Shown here: one piece after another, positions 37,587-50,619 of the stretch
Position numbering within the stretch: position 1 is the stretch's first letter
How the letters are laid out: each line of letters opens with the position of its first letter
Notes under the pieces: generated by a model
The model's database searches: none
What the model was told of the DNA's origin: nothing
Seen by the model: only the letters and a program-made list of their open reading frames with translations
Position numbers and translations under genes: made by a program
Origin: Ascidia mentula
Lineage: Eukaryota; Chordata; Ascidiacea; Phlebobranchia; Ascidiidae
Length of the DNA stretch: 64,000 nt
NCBI GenBank assembly: GCA_947561715.1
Contig: OX387203.1
Span: forward strand, 10,168,001-10,232,000
Reading direction: 5' to 3'

Positions 37587-40305
37587 CGTCACAATTTTTA
37601 CAAAATAAACCATATAAATATACACAACAATTCGCTATTTCTGCAAAAACATAACACGAAACTTTAAAAAAATGTTACGCGTCGGCGCTCCCAATTGGCA
37701 GGTGCACAAACGACGAAATGCTTCCTAAAGTTGCACTTTGTAACGTCAGAAACAACTTCCGTCATCGTTTTTCTACAAAATGACTCTCACCAACTTTGCA
37801 TTAAAATTGGACAATGTCGCAAACTGTGATGTCGCGAATTACCAAGTCGCGACACTGAAGAATTGATTGTTGGCTGACCGATGCAATCGGATCACGGGAA
37901 AATCGCGCCGAATTGCAACTTAATTGTGTTGACTATAAATGACGGCCTCCTTTTCAGTCCCCAGCCTTGCTTTGTTTATGTTACGCGGGATAATTTAATG
38001 ACTGACTCTGTTAGAAGAGCAGAAACAACCGGGTTTATTTTGACGGCGCTGCGCACTGTTACAGTCCAAAATTGCTTTAATAAACAACATCGACTACATT
38101 TATCTGTACAAATTTACGTTTGTGATCTACAAAAGATCAAAATTTGGTCACATTTCACAGACACGTAAACCTTTTACACCCGACACTGCTTAATAATGTG
38201 TCTAAGGCCTGCAATTAACCCGCTGTTACACCGTAAAAGTTGGTAACATCCCGTTGCCTTCGTTCTCGCCTGAATGTGCTATGACTTAAACACTGTGCGA
38301 TACAACTTAATTGTTTCGTCATAGAGTACATTCAGCACTTGTAGCAAAGACACAAACTTCCATAGTAACAACCAAACAATACTTAACACAGCTATATTCA
38401 ATTCGCTGCGTCAGCAGTAATAGTGTTCACACATTATTATCATGAAACACTGCGTCAATGTTTTGCACTGTAGAGCGTAGCAAGACATGTTTAAACAAGA
38501 TTTCAAACAAAACGTTAGAACAGCCAACCAGATCAAATATGTGGGCATGACGGAAACTTTTTCGCTGCAGCCATATCCCGTTGTCTAAACAGGAAAGCTG
38601 CACAGCAGTAGTCGACTATGCTTGTGCGAATAAGTTATAACACACAAATCAATACCAGTCTTAACATACCGCTCAAAACCACTCAACTAGATTAGTGCCG
38701 ACGCACAGGGAAACGTAATAGCTGGCTAGGTATGCACAAAAGCAACACCTGCTAGTACTGTCTGGCGTCCGCCACATTGCTGGCCACCATTTCACGCAAG
38801 TCAACGAGTAGAAATTGCCTAAAAACATCTAGTGCGTCTGCCAGCAGAGATATAGTGAGTCTATGCTACATTAGCGAGGCTCTTGTTGCTATACTTTTAC
38901 CTACACAACTCTGTCAAAGCAGATATATTAGTTATGAGCGCAGCGCTGTGTGGTACGTCCCAGTTGTAGTCAGATATGCAGTCGGTACAACGCTGCGCTT
39001 TTTTCTCGTCGGATCCCTTCTTTTAACATGCCCTTTATCTATTTCTCTCGTTTCAAGAGACCTCTCAGAGGGGGTCGATGGGTTGGTAACCTTTTCCTCT
39101 TGCGGGCCAGAAATTGTTTAATATTCGATAGGCGGCCTCCTCCTATGGACTGCCTGAGTAAAAGCGGACATTGGGCGTTTATACTACGGTTTATGAACTA
39201 TAAACCTTTCAATTTAAATTAAAAACTGTAACCAAAAGTCACAAAATTTTGTCCAATCAAATGAGAATAGACTATGTGGTATGAACAAATTTCAGAGTGA
39301 CGCTAACAACATTAACTTAAATACCAGGCTATATAGATTGCCCATATCCGCCGTAAAGCCAAGTTTCCCCTAAAAAAACCTTGGTCTTTGTAAATCTTTG
39401 CTGACATGAATTATCAAAAAATGGAAAAGCTATTTGAGCAAGTAATAAGTGAATGTTTGTATAAGAATATGTTATAAAGTAACTCTTTTATTCAACCCAG
39501 CCACACTGCACCTTGCTACGCCCTACTCACAGATGACAACGTAGCTGGTAAGGATAAATATTAAAGGCATAAGGAGTAATACAATAAAGTTATGCATTTT
39601 TATATGATCTTTTTATCCATCATTTATTAGATAACGCAGTTTAACTGATGATTTCACACATATGGAAGAACCAGACATCCCGCAGTTTGTGTATATTGTG
39701 TAACATTTTTACCTCAAGTTTATAGCCCTGTAACCCACCAACACTAAAAAGACTGCGACCGCAACAACGCAAAAAATAAAACTTTTACTTAAGAAAGAAG
39801 GCGTTCGAAAAATTAACAAAAACACTTTTGTATGTATTTACTTATGTTTTGTCTTTCTTTGCAGAACCAACCCAGTGAACTTTTCGTATTATTTGACTTC
39901 TTTACACACTAATGGCAAAAAATAAGCGGAATAAAAGAAAACTTGAAACGCCGAAAAGGCATTTAATGATACAGGAACTTTCTTAAAATAAATAATTTAA
40001 ACAAAAACGAATAACAATTTGGTCAACTTTACAAAAAGTCTAAATTCAAGCTGATTCTCCACATTTAAAACTGCTCTTGTGAGCAGCTGGCAGCAACATT
40101 TATGCAACATGACCGGTACCCGCCTCACATTCGCACAAACCCCACTGAACAACAGAACAAGTGCCTTCATACAACCAACTATTAATAAAGAGGTTTTCAC
40201 TAATCCCATGTTATGCAATTGTTGGTTTTATTTGTCTTGGCATATGAATTATTACGCGATAATGAGCATTTGTGACTCAAAGTCACGAGCTAATCGGTGC
40301 CAGGT

Positions 40306-40319
40306 GTTTCCATGGCGAC
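40306..40319. promoter_or_regulatory. X-box-like palindrome GTTTCCATGGCGAC
   Basis: Resembles the RFX-factor consensus (GTNRCC spaced from RGYAAC) with mismatches. The location between divergent genes is compatible with an enhancer, but the match is partial. Confidence 0.3.
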
Positions 40320-41240
40320 CACTGAATCAGCGGAAGTAGTTCGAGCGGTCGAAGAAATTTTCGGGAGCAGACTGGCGATCCCACGATTTTGTTGCTTGGC
40401 CGAAGCCCTGGCCCCGTAGAGCGAAATTGTTTGTGACATCATAATAAGTATTTGTGACGTTGGGGTGTTGACGCGGCCGAAGGCGAGGAAACCAAGTTTT
40501 ATTTGGCATTTTGCGCCCTTGACATGAAAGGTGCATGTGAGAAATGGTTTGTAAAGGTTCAAATTCATATTCTCATTGCTTAATCGCTGTATGACGTCGA
40601 ATGGCAGGGAGTATCTGTTCTACGTAAAGGGGAATACTTCTTGGGTTTAGGATAGGGTTACCATAGCTGTCAAAAAACAATCCCTGATCAATTTACGTCA
40701 GTATAGTTGACAAGTTTTTGATACTCAAATTTTAGGCGGCGTCTCGGCGATGACATCTGGTCTTGTATCGCTGATGACTGGCGTAATATCACTTTGATTC
40801 ATTGGATATAAGAGGTGCCATGTTCAAACTTCGGATATTTATACTCGTTTTGTCATTTCTCCCTTGAACACAAAATCCTAGATATTTTCGGGAAAATCTA
40901 GACGTATGATAATCATAGTTTAGTAACACGAACACTTGAACAAAATGCCAAACTAATAAACAGACTGTTTGATTTATGCGTTGCGATATCTTGTGTTGTT
41001 ATTGCAAAAGCATGTATAATCTTGCTGTGATTTTAACTTTTTTTGACCGCATGACGATTAGAACTGAGGTCATCTTGGACAAGACGTTTTTTTGCATTTT
41101 ATATGGGTCAGCGCCTTGACCATAAATGCAGATTTAACTAAATTTAATCTTATTTTATTTTTGAAACTGGGATTAGAACCCTAATCACCCTGGACAACAA
41201 TTACGATCAGGTTTTCTACCTGGGCAATGGGTCGATTTGT

Positions 41241-41667
41241 TGGTAGACACTTAAACCACCTCACGGATGGGCGAAACGGGAATTCCCCGTTTCATGAAAA
41301 GCTACTCAACATTAGTTTTCACGAAGACTTTGCAATATTCTAACTCTAATATTTAAGTGGTTTATGCAAAAACGTTATTACACACTAAGAGCATTTTATT
41401 TTTTGGTAGATTTGCCTAAAGACCAAGAATTTTGATACTTTGGGACGTGTGTAGCATTGCCGAAGCACGTGGTGAACGAAACAAACGTTTCGTTGATTGA
41501 ATATGTTTTGCTTGCTTTTAAAATACCTCTATGCAATGCCTTGATAACTATTTTAGTTCAGAAAGAATGATATTTCCAACAAACATGTGTGAAAAACTAG
41601 TTTAACATATCACGAAAACCGGGGAAATCCCGTTTCGCCCGTCCGTGAGGTGGTTTAAGTGTCAACC
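41241..41667. mobile_element. MITE with about 50-bp inverted repeats and 8-bp target duplication
   Basis: Left terminus contains GACACTTAAACCACCTCACG and right terminus its complement CGTGAGGTGGTTTAAGTGTC, continuing inward through GGGCGAAACGGG / CCCGTTTCGCCC. The element is flanked by the direct repeat CGATTTGT at 41233-41240 and 41668-41675, an 8-bp duplication as made by hAT-type transposases. The 427-bp interior has no ORF. Confidence 0.8.
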
Positions 41668-42417
41668 CGATTTGTTCCCTTGGTTAATCAACAGCGCCTC
41701 TGGTGAAAAGATTGCGTCATTCATTACTTCGTAGACATTCCTGTTATAGTTTTAGGTTCTATTTTGTCACAATTTTCAACCGAACAATAAAAACACAGGT
41801 CACATTTAAGTATATGCCAATGATTTGCGCAGCTACTTAAAAACTACAGTTTGGAAACAACTTGTGACGACAAAATCTTTTCAGATTGCAAACTGTAAAG
41901 GAAAGACGTCAAATCATGGCTAGGTTACTATTTGGTGTACAATTTTAGCCGGGATCATTCCAGCCAGCAACATTAAAATTTAAAATATTTTGTCATTCAT
42001 GCAAAGAGATTCCTTTCCGAGGAACCGAAGTTCCGCATGGCTGGGAGATTTGATTTCTATAAGGTGGTACCACTTGGATCAGCTGATCGAAGTCCGTTTC
42101 GTTCCGGTTTCAATCTTGAGTCTTGAGTTTTTTTTGTTGTTCGCCAGAAAGTTGCAGGTTTGCAGGTCGGTCGCTTGGGTTGTATTGCGCAAATTTGATT
42201 CTATGCAGAATAATTTTGCTTTTGTTTAATTCTTGATAGTTTTTCTTTGCAAGTCAAAAATTTCATTCTTAAACTGCCCTATGCTTTATCATGCAATTTC
42301 ATTGTGTGTCAATCTGAAGTTCCTTGCATTGCATAAGGTAGGCCTATATTTATAACTTTTATGTATGATTTCAGAAACCTTCATGTGAAGTTTCTAAGTG
42401 TACATTTAAGTAGTTTT

Positions 42418-42419
42418 AG
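42418..42419 (+). promoter_or_regulatory. Unpaired 3' splice site, candidate trans-splice acceptor (STARD3)
   Basis: AAGTAGTTTTAG ends 13 nt before the ATG at 42433, matching the pattern before both POGLUT copies. Confidence 0.35.
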
Positions 42420-42432
42420 GTAAAAAAAAGTC

Positions 42433-45400
42433 ATGAGTGCAAAGAGTGGAGAGTGCGATGAAAACACCCCACTAATCACAGAGCAAAATGGAAGCAGAGA
42501 TTTGGAGCAAGGGTCATCAGGACCCAATCCAGACCACTTAATTTCCTTTGTCTCACCTGGACAATGGCAAACACAAACTCATGGGTACTGCAAGACTTAA
42601 AAACTAAATTCATAATTATATGCATTAACTGCAGAAAAATCACAATGGTGGTGTGTTTTTTTTAAAGCTATATCACCATTATCTCATACTTGTTACATGC
42701 TGAATGAATGGGGTTTTGTTATACACATTATTTTCTCCACAATAACTTCTATTGACATTCTTACTTAAGACAAATATCACTTAAAAAGCAGCCTGTGACT
42801 ACACAAAAAGTTAATTTAATAAGGTGTACCGCTACCTCATACAAGCCTTGAGCACAACATAATAGTTGGCAATTTTTAATGTTTGGATTAACTTACATGT
42901 TTCGATTATATGCGACCATCACTTTTTTGCATGTAGAAGTGATTCATCTTCATCCCTGATGACATTGGCAGCTGACAAAAAGATGTCGGATGGAAGACGT
43001 ACTTTCTGCTTGTTTGTTACTTTTGACTTCATAATTACAATTCTATTGTGGATTATTTTATGTGGGGTGAGTCCTGTTGGTAAATAGTAATAATATTTTA
43101 TAGACAGACATAATAGTTAATAATAGGTACTACAATGCAAACTACAAATTGCTTGTTACTGAAAGTGAAATTTTAAAACAAATATTTTTTGTTTGTTTAC
43201 AAAAGCCAGCATCAAACAAGACTCGATATAATCTTCTGCAAAAGAATAAAGCATTAAAAAGCTATCCATTGTCATACAGAAATGTTTTGCATAACCACAG
43301 CATTGCAGTTTGCAATAATAAACTTTATCATGCAAAGTTACTTTTGTTTGTAGGTGAGCAGTACAAGCAAACTTCCTTTTTATGAAATTCTGCAAGATCA
43401 AGTAGTAGAATTGGATATTAAAACTTCTTTCTTTGATGTTGTGGTAAGTATATACATTTCCCATTTTATTACATTTGTGAAGCTTTTGGTTAAATTCAAA
43501 TAAAACAAATACAACATTTGCTTAAAAAAAATCAAGTAAAAATGCCTAGATAGGGGATGGAAGATTCAATTAAATCTGTGTGTACACATTTGCAAAAACT
43601 TGATCTTTTGCTGACACATTTCGTTGTGAAATACAGATTGGTAATTCTGTGTCCAATGATTCATTTCTTTTTTTAGATTCTTGCTGCTATAAGATTTCTA
43701 TTTCTTGAAGTGATGTACGCTGCATTTCGTCTTCGTCACTGGTGGCCGGTTGCTCTTTGCACTGTAGTCTGTGATATCCTCCTCATTCTGAAAGTCTTTG
43801 CAACCTTTGCAACTCCTAATGCAGTCAGTACAATAATATTAGTACATAGGCCATATTTCTCAAACTTTTCTTGGTCCCGATTCCTTGTGGTACAAATTGA
43901 GTGACCCACTATGCTGTTAACTTAGGTGCACTTTCGACATATTTGATGTTCAAATATGAAACTGTGCTATGGCCAACTTGCTAAAACACTGGTCTAGTCT
44001 GTTTTTAAAAGCTTTATCAGCCTATCTGCCACTGCATCATAAACATAGGTGTCAACAAAAAAATAAATGCTGCATATTTATCATCATTTCCTTGATTTGT
44101 GTCATTGTTTTTGTTTGAAGCTACTCCCTTTTTATCCGCAGCACCATTATTGTAACATCCCCATGACGATAGTGTTACTTCTAACTGATTTCATTTTTAC
44201 TTGGATTGAGGTTTGGTTTATTGACTCAAAAGTTTTGCCTGGGGAATCAAAAATTGCACAAAGTAAGTTTGAATTTTAATGTAAGTAAAACAGAGTTAAA
44301 ATCAGTTGTCATGAAAAATAGATTTTGTGGATAAAGTTGGATTTAATGTTACTAAATGCTATGTAAAACACCCTATTTACTATTTATACAACTTATAGAT
44401 AAGATAAGTGCAGCATTCTAAATTAGGTAAATGCAGTATAAGTTAATTACAAAATTGTTGTTGGGAGGTTACCAGAGTTATTTATTGAAAGCAATAATAT
44501 GAGTGCTTGGCCTCCATGCCACAGTATTTGCTGTTTGATTAGTAAAGCTTGTTAATGTGTAATAAGTGTCAAAAATCCTTTGAAAAGTAGATTTTGGTTG
44601 ACAACAAGTGCAATATTATGCATTAGCTAACTGCTTTTATACTGGTTGTTATGTCTACAGGGACAGTCCAAGCATTTTTGCAGCAATCTTATCAATCTAA
44701 TATGCCAGATGAACAAAGAAATATGTTCATGCCAAAACATTTCCCATCTACAGCTGCTTCAGAACATTTTTCCTTTTTTTCTGCTCCAGGTATAAAATAT
44801 TTCAACATTTTAACAGGACTGTAATAAGTGCATATCCTCAAAATCATTCATATTTAGCAAATGTGTTTTAACTACTGTGAGGGAAAAAATTTGCTAGGTT
44901 TGCACAAAACAAATTCTTATAGGTATATTGCAATGTAATGGGGGTGACTTCATAACCTCTAATGTTTTATCAGTTTCCATACCATGAGCCAAAACAAACA
45001 TGAGTTGATTTAAAACAGACCTGTTTTTCATTTAGAATCTGAAGCTGGCCACACTGCGGTAGAGTCGATGTATTACTCCATGCATGGATATAACCGCACC
45101 TTGCAGCTAAACAACCAGATTGTGGAGGAAGGTATTGTCGGTCTAAACAACCTTTGGGCCCAGTACACCAACCGTGACATTTGGAAAGTGGAAAAAACCT
45201 TGGTAAAACTTGGCGTCACATGATGAGCCATGTTATTCTTTAACCACATGTGGTTATGTGTTCAAGCATAGTAAACATAGGCTTTTGTGTTTATTTAGTG
45301 TTGTTCCTGACTGGTGCTTGTTAACCTTTTCATTGTCAGCATCTGTGAAATCTCACACCTTTTCTTGCAACTGTTTTTGATAAAAAATGTATTGAAATAT

Positions 45401-48024
45401 TTTAACCAACTCTAATAATTCAGCAACCACACGCCAACTAGCAACATATACCATTAACTGGTTAAGAATCCCTGTTCTAGACACATATGGTACTGTAGTT
45501 TGGGAAAATGTAAGCGTGTTCTGATTATATTGCAACCAATGGGCAAAATCACTGTTGTGGTAATCACTGTGTCAGGTGATTTTTTTTGTTCATTGCCTAA
45601 GGTTACAGTAGCACAACTAAAACAATAGATAAGATGCATACAAGCTGATGCAGCTGCACACTGTGTAAAGGAAGTGAAACTACATAAATTGCACCAGAAC
45701 ACAATTGGACAACATGGTACACTTACATAAAGTCTTTGCAATGAGGAGAATGGCATAACTAACAAACATGTTTACACCACTTGCACATATAAACCTTTAA
45801 ATGCATATTCTCACATACCAAGGCAGAAACACCCCACGGTTTAGGCCTTTCTTCGTTAACCTCCAATATCATATGCTGCGATGCCATTGTACTTGGAATA
45901 TCTTTATGTTGAAAGGACCTGGGCATTAGTTTATTGTCATAGATATAAACTACAATAATCCAACATGTTTTGCAGAATAATGGAGATGTTGTGTACAGCA
46001 TGGAAACAGCAGAGCATGGAAAATCATTTAAAATTGAAGCAGAAGTGCAGATACCACCACAAATAATTTTTAGGGTATGTTTTTATCATTGATTGGTGGT
46101 ATTCAAAACATCGCATTATTGAGACTTTAATATTTGTTGCTGGTATTAAGAAGTTATTTAATTGGAATATTTGCAGGAAATTGTTACGAAAACTGAGGAA
46201 ATGCCTGACTGGAACAAGTCTGTTGCATCAGTTAAGGTAAGTTTAATAAACTATGCTTGTGTTTAATGCAAAATAAAAAGCATGTATTGCAAACACGCTT
46301 GTCCTGCTAAAAGTTAGTCCATTTTTTACAACCACTTGTTATTAAAGTTTATATCTTGCAAATGAAATTTAAATAAATATAAAAAATTGCTTTAAAGATG
46401 TTATGCAACTTTGTAGTGTCAAGCCATTAAATGTATTCTTCTACTTTATTTCAACCTTAAGTTGATGCTTATTATGGGGTTATTTAGTGTTTAAAAGCTG
46501 CAACTGTAAAACAAACAAAACAACATGCACTAAAGTTTTATTAAACTGAAATATGAAGAGAATTCATAGGACTAGGTTATATTAACTCCACTCCAGGTGG
46601 GCCAGATTAAAATCCCCACCTTTCCCCCAAGCTGAAATAGAGCAATATTTTAATGTAACTTTATTTAAGTAAAAGTAAATTGTACTTGAAGGTTTTAAGA
46701 AAAATTGGGGACAAGACTTCAGTCACCTTGGAAGTATCAACTGCAGTGGCGATGGGACTTATTCCCAGTAGAGAGTTTGTCACAGTTCGACGGATCGACA
46801 AGTTTGGCGACACTTTTATCAGTGCTGGCATCAGCACAGATTCCTGCGAAGAACTTGTACCAAAAACCAATTTTATCAGGTAAACTTTTCAAAAAATGTT
46901 ACACAATCACCGCATCTAAAAATGTTGCATACTGGGATGTGTTTATTTTTGCTGAACATTGCCGAGCTTGTTTGGCCATTTCTCCACCATTGTATGGAGA
47001 AATGATGTAAGGTTAAACACAGTGCACAGTTCAGATATTTCTCATGAGGTTCTTGTGGCCAACAAACATTAGGAACAAAGTTCAATCAAATAACGTCTTT
47101 TTGCTGATGTTTTCTGTCATATTACACATGTGCAAGGTCTTTGGTTGAAAACTTATACAACTTGGTGCTGTTCCTAACTGAGGTGTATAGTAACTAAAAG
47201 TTTAAAAAATACATTTTGGGCCTGAGGAGCTTTTTCCTTTTTTGTATGTGTTTGTTTATAAACAATACCATGAAACATAGGCCCCAACCTTTTTTGCACT
47301 ACAGCCAAGGTTAAGGTAGGCATGATCTCCACATACTAGGTTAAAAATTCAATGGCATGGTAGGTTATCGGAATCATTGCTAATTCTAAAAACAAATAGT
47401 TTTGCCAAACAACATCATGCACAAGCACAACAGTGAAAATTATTGCTGGCTAGATTATATATACATCCTGTTATCGATGCTGCTGTTATGCACATAACAC
47501 ATACGAAATCCTCAAGTTAAGAACAAAAATTTGTTTCTGCACCGTTTGCAAATGACTCACAGGCCAGCACAAGTCTGTTGCCCAGTTGTTTGGACTGCTG
47601 CCCTAAAGCTTAGAGGATTGTTTGCCTGTGGCTTTTATCCAAAATAAAGATTGCTGAAAAGGAAACCTTACAAATGTGTTGTTTGACAGAGGGGTGAATG
47701 GACCGACCGGATTCATTATTGGCCCCGGAAAAGAAGGACCAGAATCGAGTACTTTTGTGTGGATCCTAAATACTGACCTTAGGGTAAATACTTCCGTTAA
47801 ATGAGTTTCAATAAAAATGTCAATTCGTTTGTAAAACAAAGCTTGTTTCTGTATTTTCGATCAATAACAGACTTCAAGTTTCAGATCAAATTCTGTATGC
47901 AGTAATAAATTAAATCCTTTTTTTTCAGGGCAACTTGTCGAGATCTTTAGTTAATCGCAACCTGACATCAACAGTCATAAACTTTGTAACTGCACTCAAG
48001 CGCCGTTTAGCGATATACAGTTAA
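42433..48024 (+). CDS. STARD3: STARD3 (MLN64)-type sterol transfer protein
   Basis: Late-endosomal membrane protein that tethers to ER and moves cholesterol (family knowledge). Exons 42433-42584, 42937-43066, 43354-43443, 43677-43823, 44142-44262, 44661-44789, 45036-45202, 45976-46074, 46177-46236, 46692-46879, 47690-47783, 47929-48024 give 490 residues; vertebrate STARD3 is about 445. The MENTAL domain with four membrane helices starts at RRTFCLFVTFDF and includes LRHWWPVALCTVV and DFIFTWIEVWFIDSKVLP. SFFSAPE at 251-257 fits a phospho-FFAT motif (Ser in the acidic position). The START domain follows, with WKVEK, DVVYSMETAEHGKSFKIE, PSREFVTVRRI and the characteristic STFVWILNTDLRG near the C-terminus. 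Donors GTCAGT (43824) and GTACTG (42585) are weak but phases close. STARD3 rather than STARD3NL because the START domain is present. Confidence 0.93.
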
Positions 48025-48926
48025 ATGGTGTTCTTTGCTTTTTTCTGCATGCTATGTTTTCACTCAACTGTTTTCTTTAAGTTGCAACAGTCGCTCCAAA
48101 ATATCCTAATGCACTATATGAAATGTGTGAAATTAAGGCCAAATTTTTCACTATGACATTACATTTGCAATTGCAAGCACCTTTACATAAGTGATGTTTT
48201 TTGAAAGACAAATGTAGACTATCTTTTTCCATTTTTTCAAACTATCAAAGCTTTATCAATTGTTTGCACTACTTTCCAGGAGTAAGTAAATATTTCATGC
48301 TTGTAAAGGTAGATTATACCAATAACCCAATACCATTTTTTTTTACTTACGGTTTAGGCTGAAAATGTTTAAAAAACATTTGCGTAAATTAATGATCTGC
48401 TTTTGGCTGAATGTCAATGGTCAGTTTTAGGAAAATGAGATGTTAGGTTGTTGCAAGGGTTCACGTTTTATTCTGTTCGTGCTATCGTGACTTGCCCATG
48501 CATGCTATTTTATGTCATTTCTTGTTGCGCTTACTTTTCCTAATGTTTGTTACAAGTACAATAAAACTTACCGGTGTCAAGTTGTAACACATTTTTGAGA
48601 CTTGAGTCTGGTATTGAGACCAAGCCTTAAATGAAGAACGTTGAACCGTCGAAAGGTTTTCTACACTGGTCCAATTAAAAAAATAATATTTTGCAACTAC
48701 GTCCTTATAGTGGCCAGCACCACTGGCTTCGGGGCAGCCATAAACACCAATAACGGCTGACAAGCTTAAATAAGAGATAATTTACACTAATATTAGAAGC
48801 GTTATAAAGTTGTACTAAGCGCGGCGATAGTTTAATAAATTTCCAAGACGAACTAACTTTCAAAATAGCCTCGACAAGGAAGTCCCAAATAAAAATGTAC
48901 TATAGCCTACTGCTGTTGCGATAAGT
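48025..48926. other. STARD3 3' UTR and spacer
   Basis: AT-rich, no exon or repeat recognised until the inverted terminus at 48927. Confidence 0.6.
48560..48565 (+). terminator. AATAAA downstream of STARD3
   Basis: About 535 bp after the stop and the first canonical hexamer noticed there. Tentative. Confidence 0.35.
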
Positions 48927-48940
48927 TACCCAGCAAACAT
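48927..48940 (+). repeat. Left terminal inverted repeat of the 7.2-kb element
   Basis: TACCCAGCAAACAT, exact complement of 56080-56093. Confidence 0.8.
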
Positions 48941-49178
48941 CAAACGTGGAAGGAACGTTTTTGTTACGTTGACTTTTGGTTGAAACGTTCATTAACGTAA
49001 ATCGAACCAAAAAATTTTTACTGGTTGCATGTTTTCCAAATATTAACGTTGATTCTACGTTTCCTTTCTACGTTTTTTAAACCAACCAAATATCAGCGTT
49101 GAACTAACGTAGGAAATGAACGTCTTCTAAACCTAACCTAATTCCAACGTTCTTTTGTTGTTAATCGTAAAACGTTGT

Positions 49179-50110
49179 ATCAACCAACCAAAACCTAACG
49201 TTTATTGAATGTTGTTATGATAACGTTATAATAAAGAACCAAACATCAACGTTATTCTTATGTTATCGGAAAAACAAAAAATCAACCAACCAAAACCTAA
49301 CGTTTATTAAACGTTGTTATGATAACGTTATAATAAAGAACCAAACATCAACGTTATTCTAATGTTATCGGAAAAACAAAAAATCAACCAACCACAACCT
49401 AACGTTTATTGAACGTTGTTATGATAACGTTATAATAAAGAACCAAACATCAACGTTATTCTAATGTTATCGGAAAAACAAAAAATCAACCAACCACAAC
49501 CTAACGTTTATTGAACGTTGTTATGATAACGTTATAATAAAGAACCAAACATCAACGTTATTCTAATGTTATCGGAAAAACAAAAAATCAACCAACCACA
49601 ACCTAACGTTTATTGAATGTTGTTATGATAACGTTATAATAAAGAACCAAACATCAACGTTATTCTAATGTTATCGGAAAAACAAAAAATCAACCAACCA
49701 AAACCTAACGTTTATTGAATGTTGTTATGATAACGTTATAATAAAGAACCAAACATCAACGTTATTCTTATGTTATCGGAAAAACAAAAAATCAACCAAC
49801 CAAAACCTAACGTTTATTGAATGTTGTTATGATAACGTTATAATAAAGAACCAAACATCAACGTTATTCCAATGTTATCGGGAAAACAAAAAATCAACCA
49901 ACCAAAACCTAACGTTCATTAAATGTTGTTGTGATAACGTTATAATAAAGAACCAAACATCAACGTTATTGTAATGTTATCGGAAAAACAAAAAAATCAA
50001 CCAACCAAAACCTAACGTTTATTGAATGTTGTTATGACAACGTTATAATAAAGAACCAAACATCAACGTTATTCCAATGTTATCGGAATGACGAAAAAAT
50101 AACCAACCAA
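49179..50110. repeat. 102-bp minisatellite array, about 9 copies
   Basis: Unit starts ATCAACCAACCAAAACCTAA and recurs at 49179, 49281, 49383, 49485, 49587, 49689, 49791, 49893 and 49996, then degrades near 50098. Each unit holds three ACGTT-type motifs including GATAACGTTATAA. Copies differ at only a few positions, so the array is recent or homogenised. Looser AACGTT copies extend left to about 48945. Confidence 0.95.
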
Positions 50111-50619
50111 TGCGTAACATTTATAGAATGTTTGTTCAACAATTGCGCGTCAATGTTAACGCAACAAGGACGTTGACTTGACATATAAATAAATAAATAA
50201 TTAATTGTGAGTATTATAGCAGGTTAATGTTATCATAATTAAGAGGTTTATCTCATACCATGTCTTTTCAAATCAGAATGACTGTTTGATACCAAATAAA
50301 AAGGTGTTGTGAAATATCATTAAAGTTTGAGGCACAAAGTCAAATAGCAAACATAACTTTTTTCATTTGTTGGCCGAAAAGCGTTTCACATGGGAATAAC
50401 GTATTATCAGTCAAAATCTGACAGTTGTTTACGCTTCAGATATTTCTTTGCCCAACGTCGACCGACTCCCACGGCAACAATTCTAGTACAATGGAGGGGA
50501 CAATTTTTTAGGGTTGCTATTCATCAGGAAATTTTGCTTTAATTGAAATCAAACTAACGCCTAAAATACAAACATTCCCATTACAGCGATTACATATAGG
50601 CATGCATCATTCGTTTATA

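Larger units (their letters stand above)
37626..42432. other. Divergent spacer MMP / STARD3
   Basis: Probable promoters of the MMP (minus) and STARD3 (plus) genes. It contains a MITE at 41241-41667 and an RFX X-box-like site at 40306-40319. Short open frames here show no family resemblance. Confidence 0.55.

Noticed and set aside
38777..39222. Two overlapping plus-strand open frames of 114 and 90 residues
   Set aside because: Different frames over the same DNA, no family resemblance, no promoter or splice support.
45300..45760. Possible MITE in the STARD3 intron 7
   Set aside because: I could not find paired termini or a target duplication by eye.
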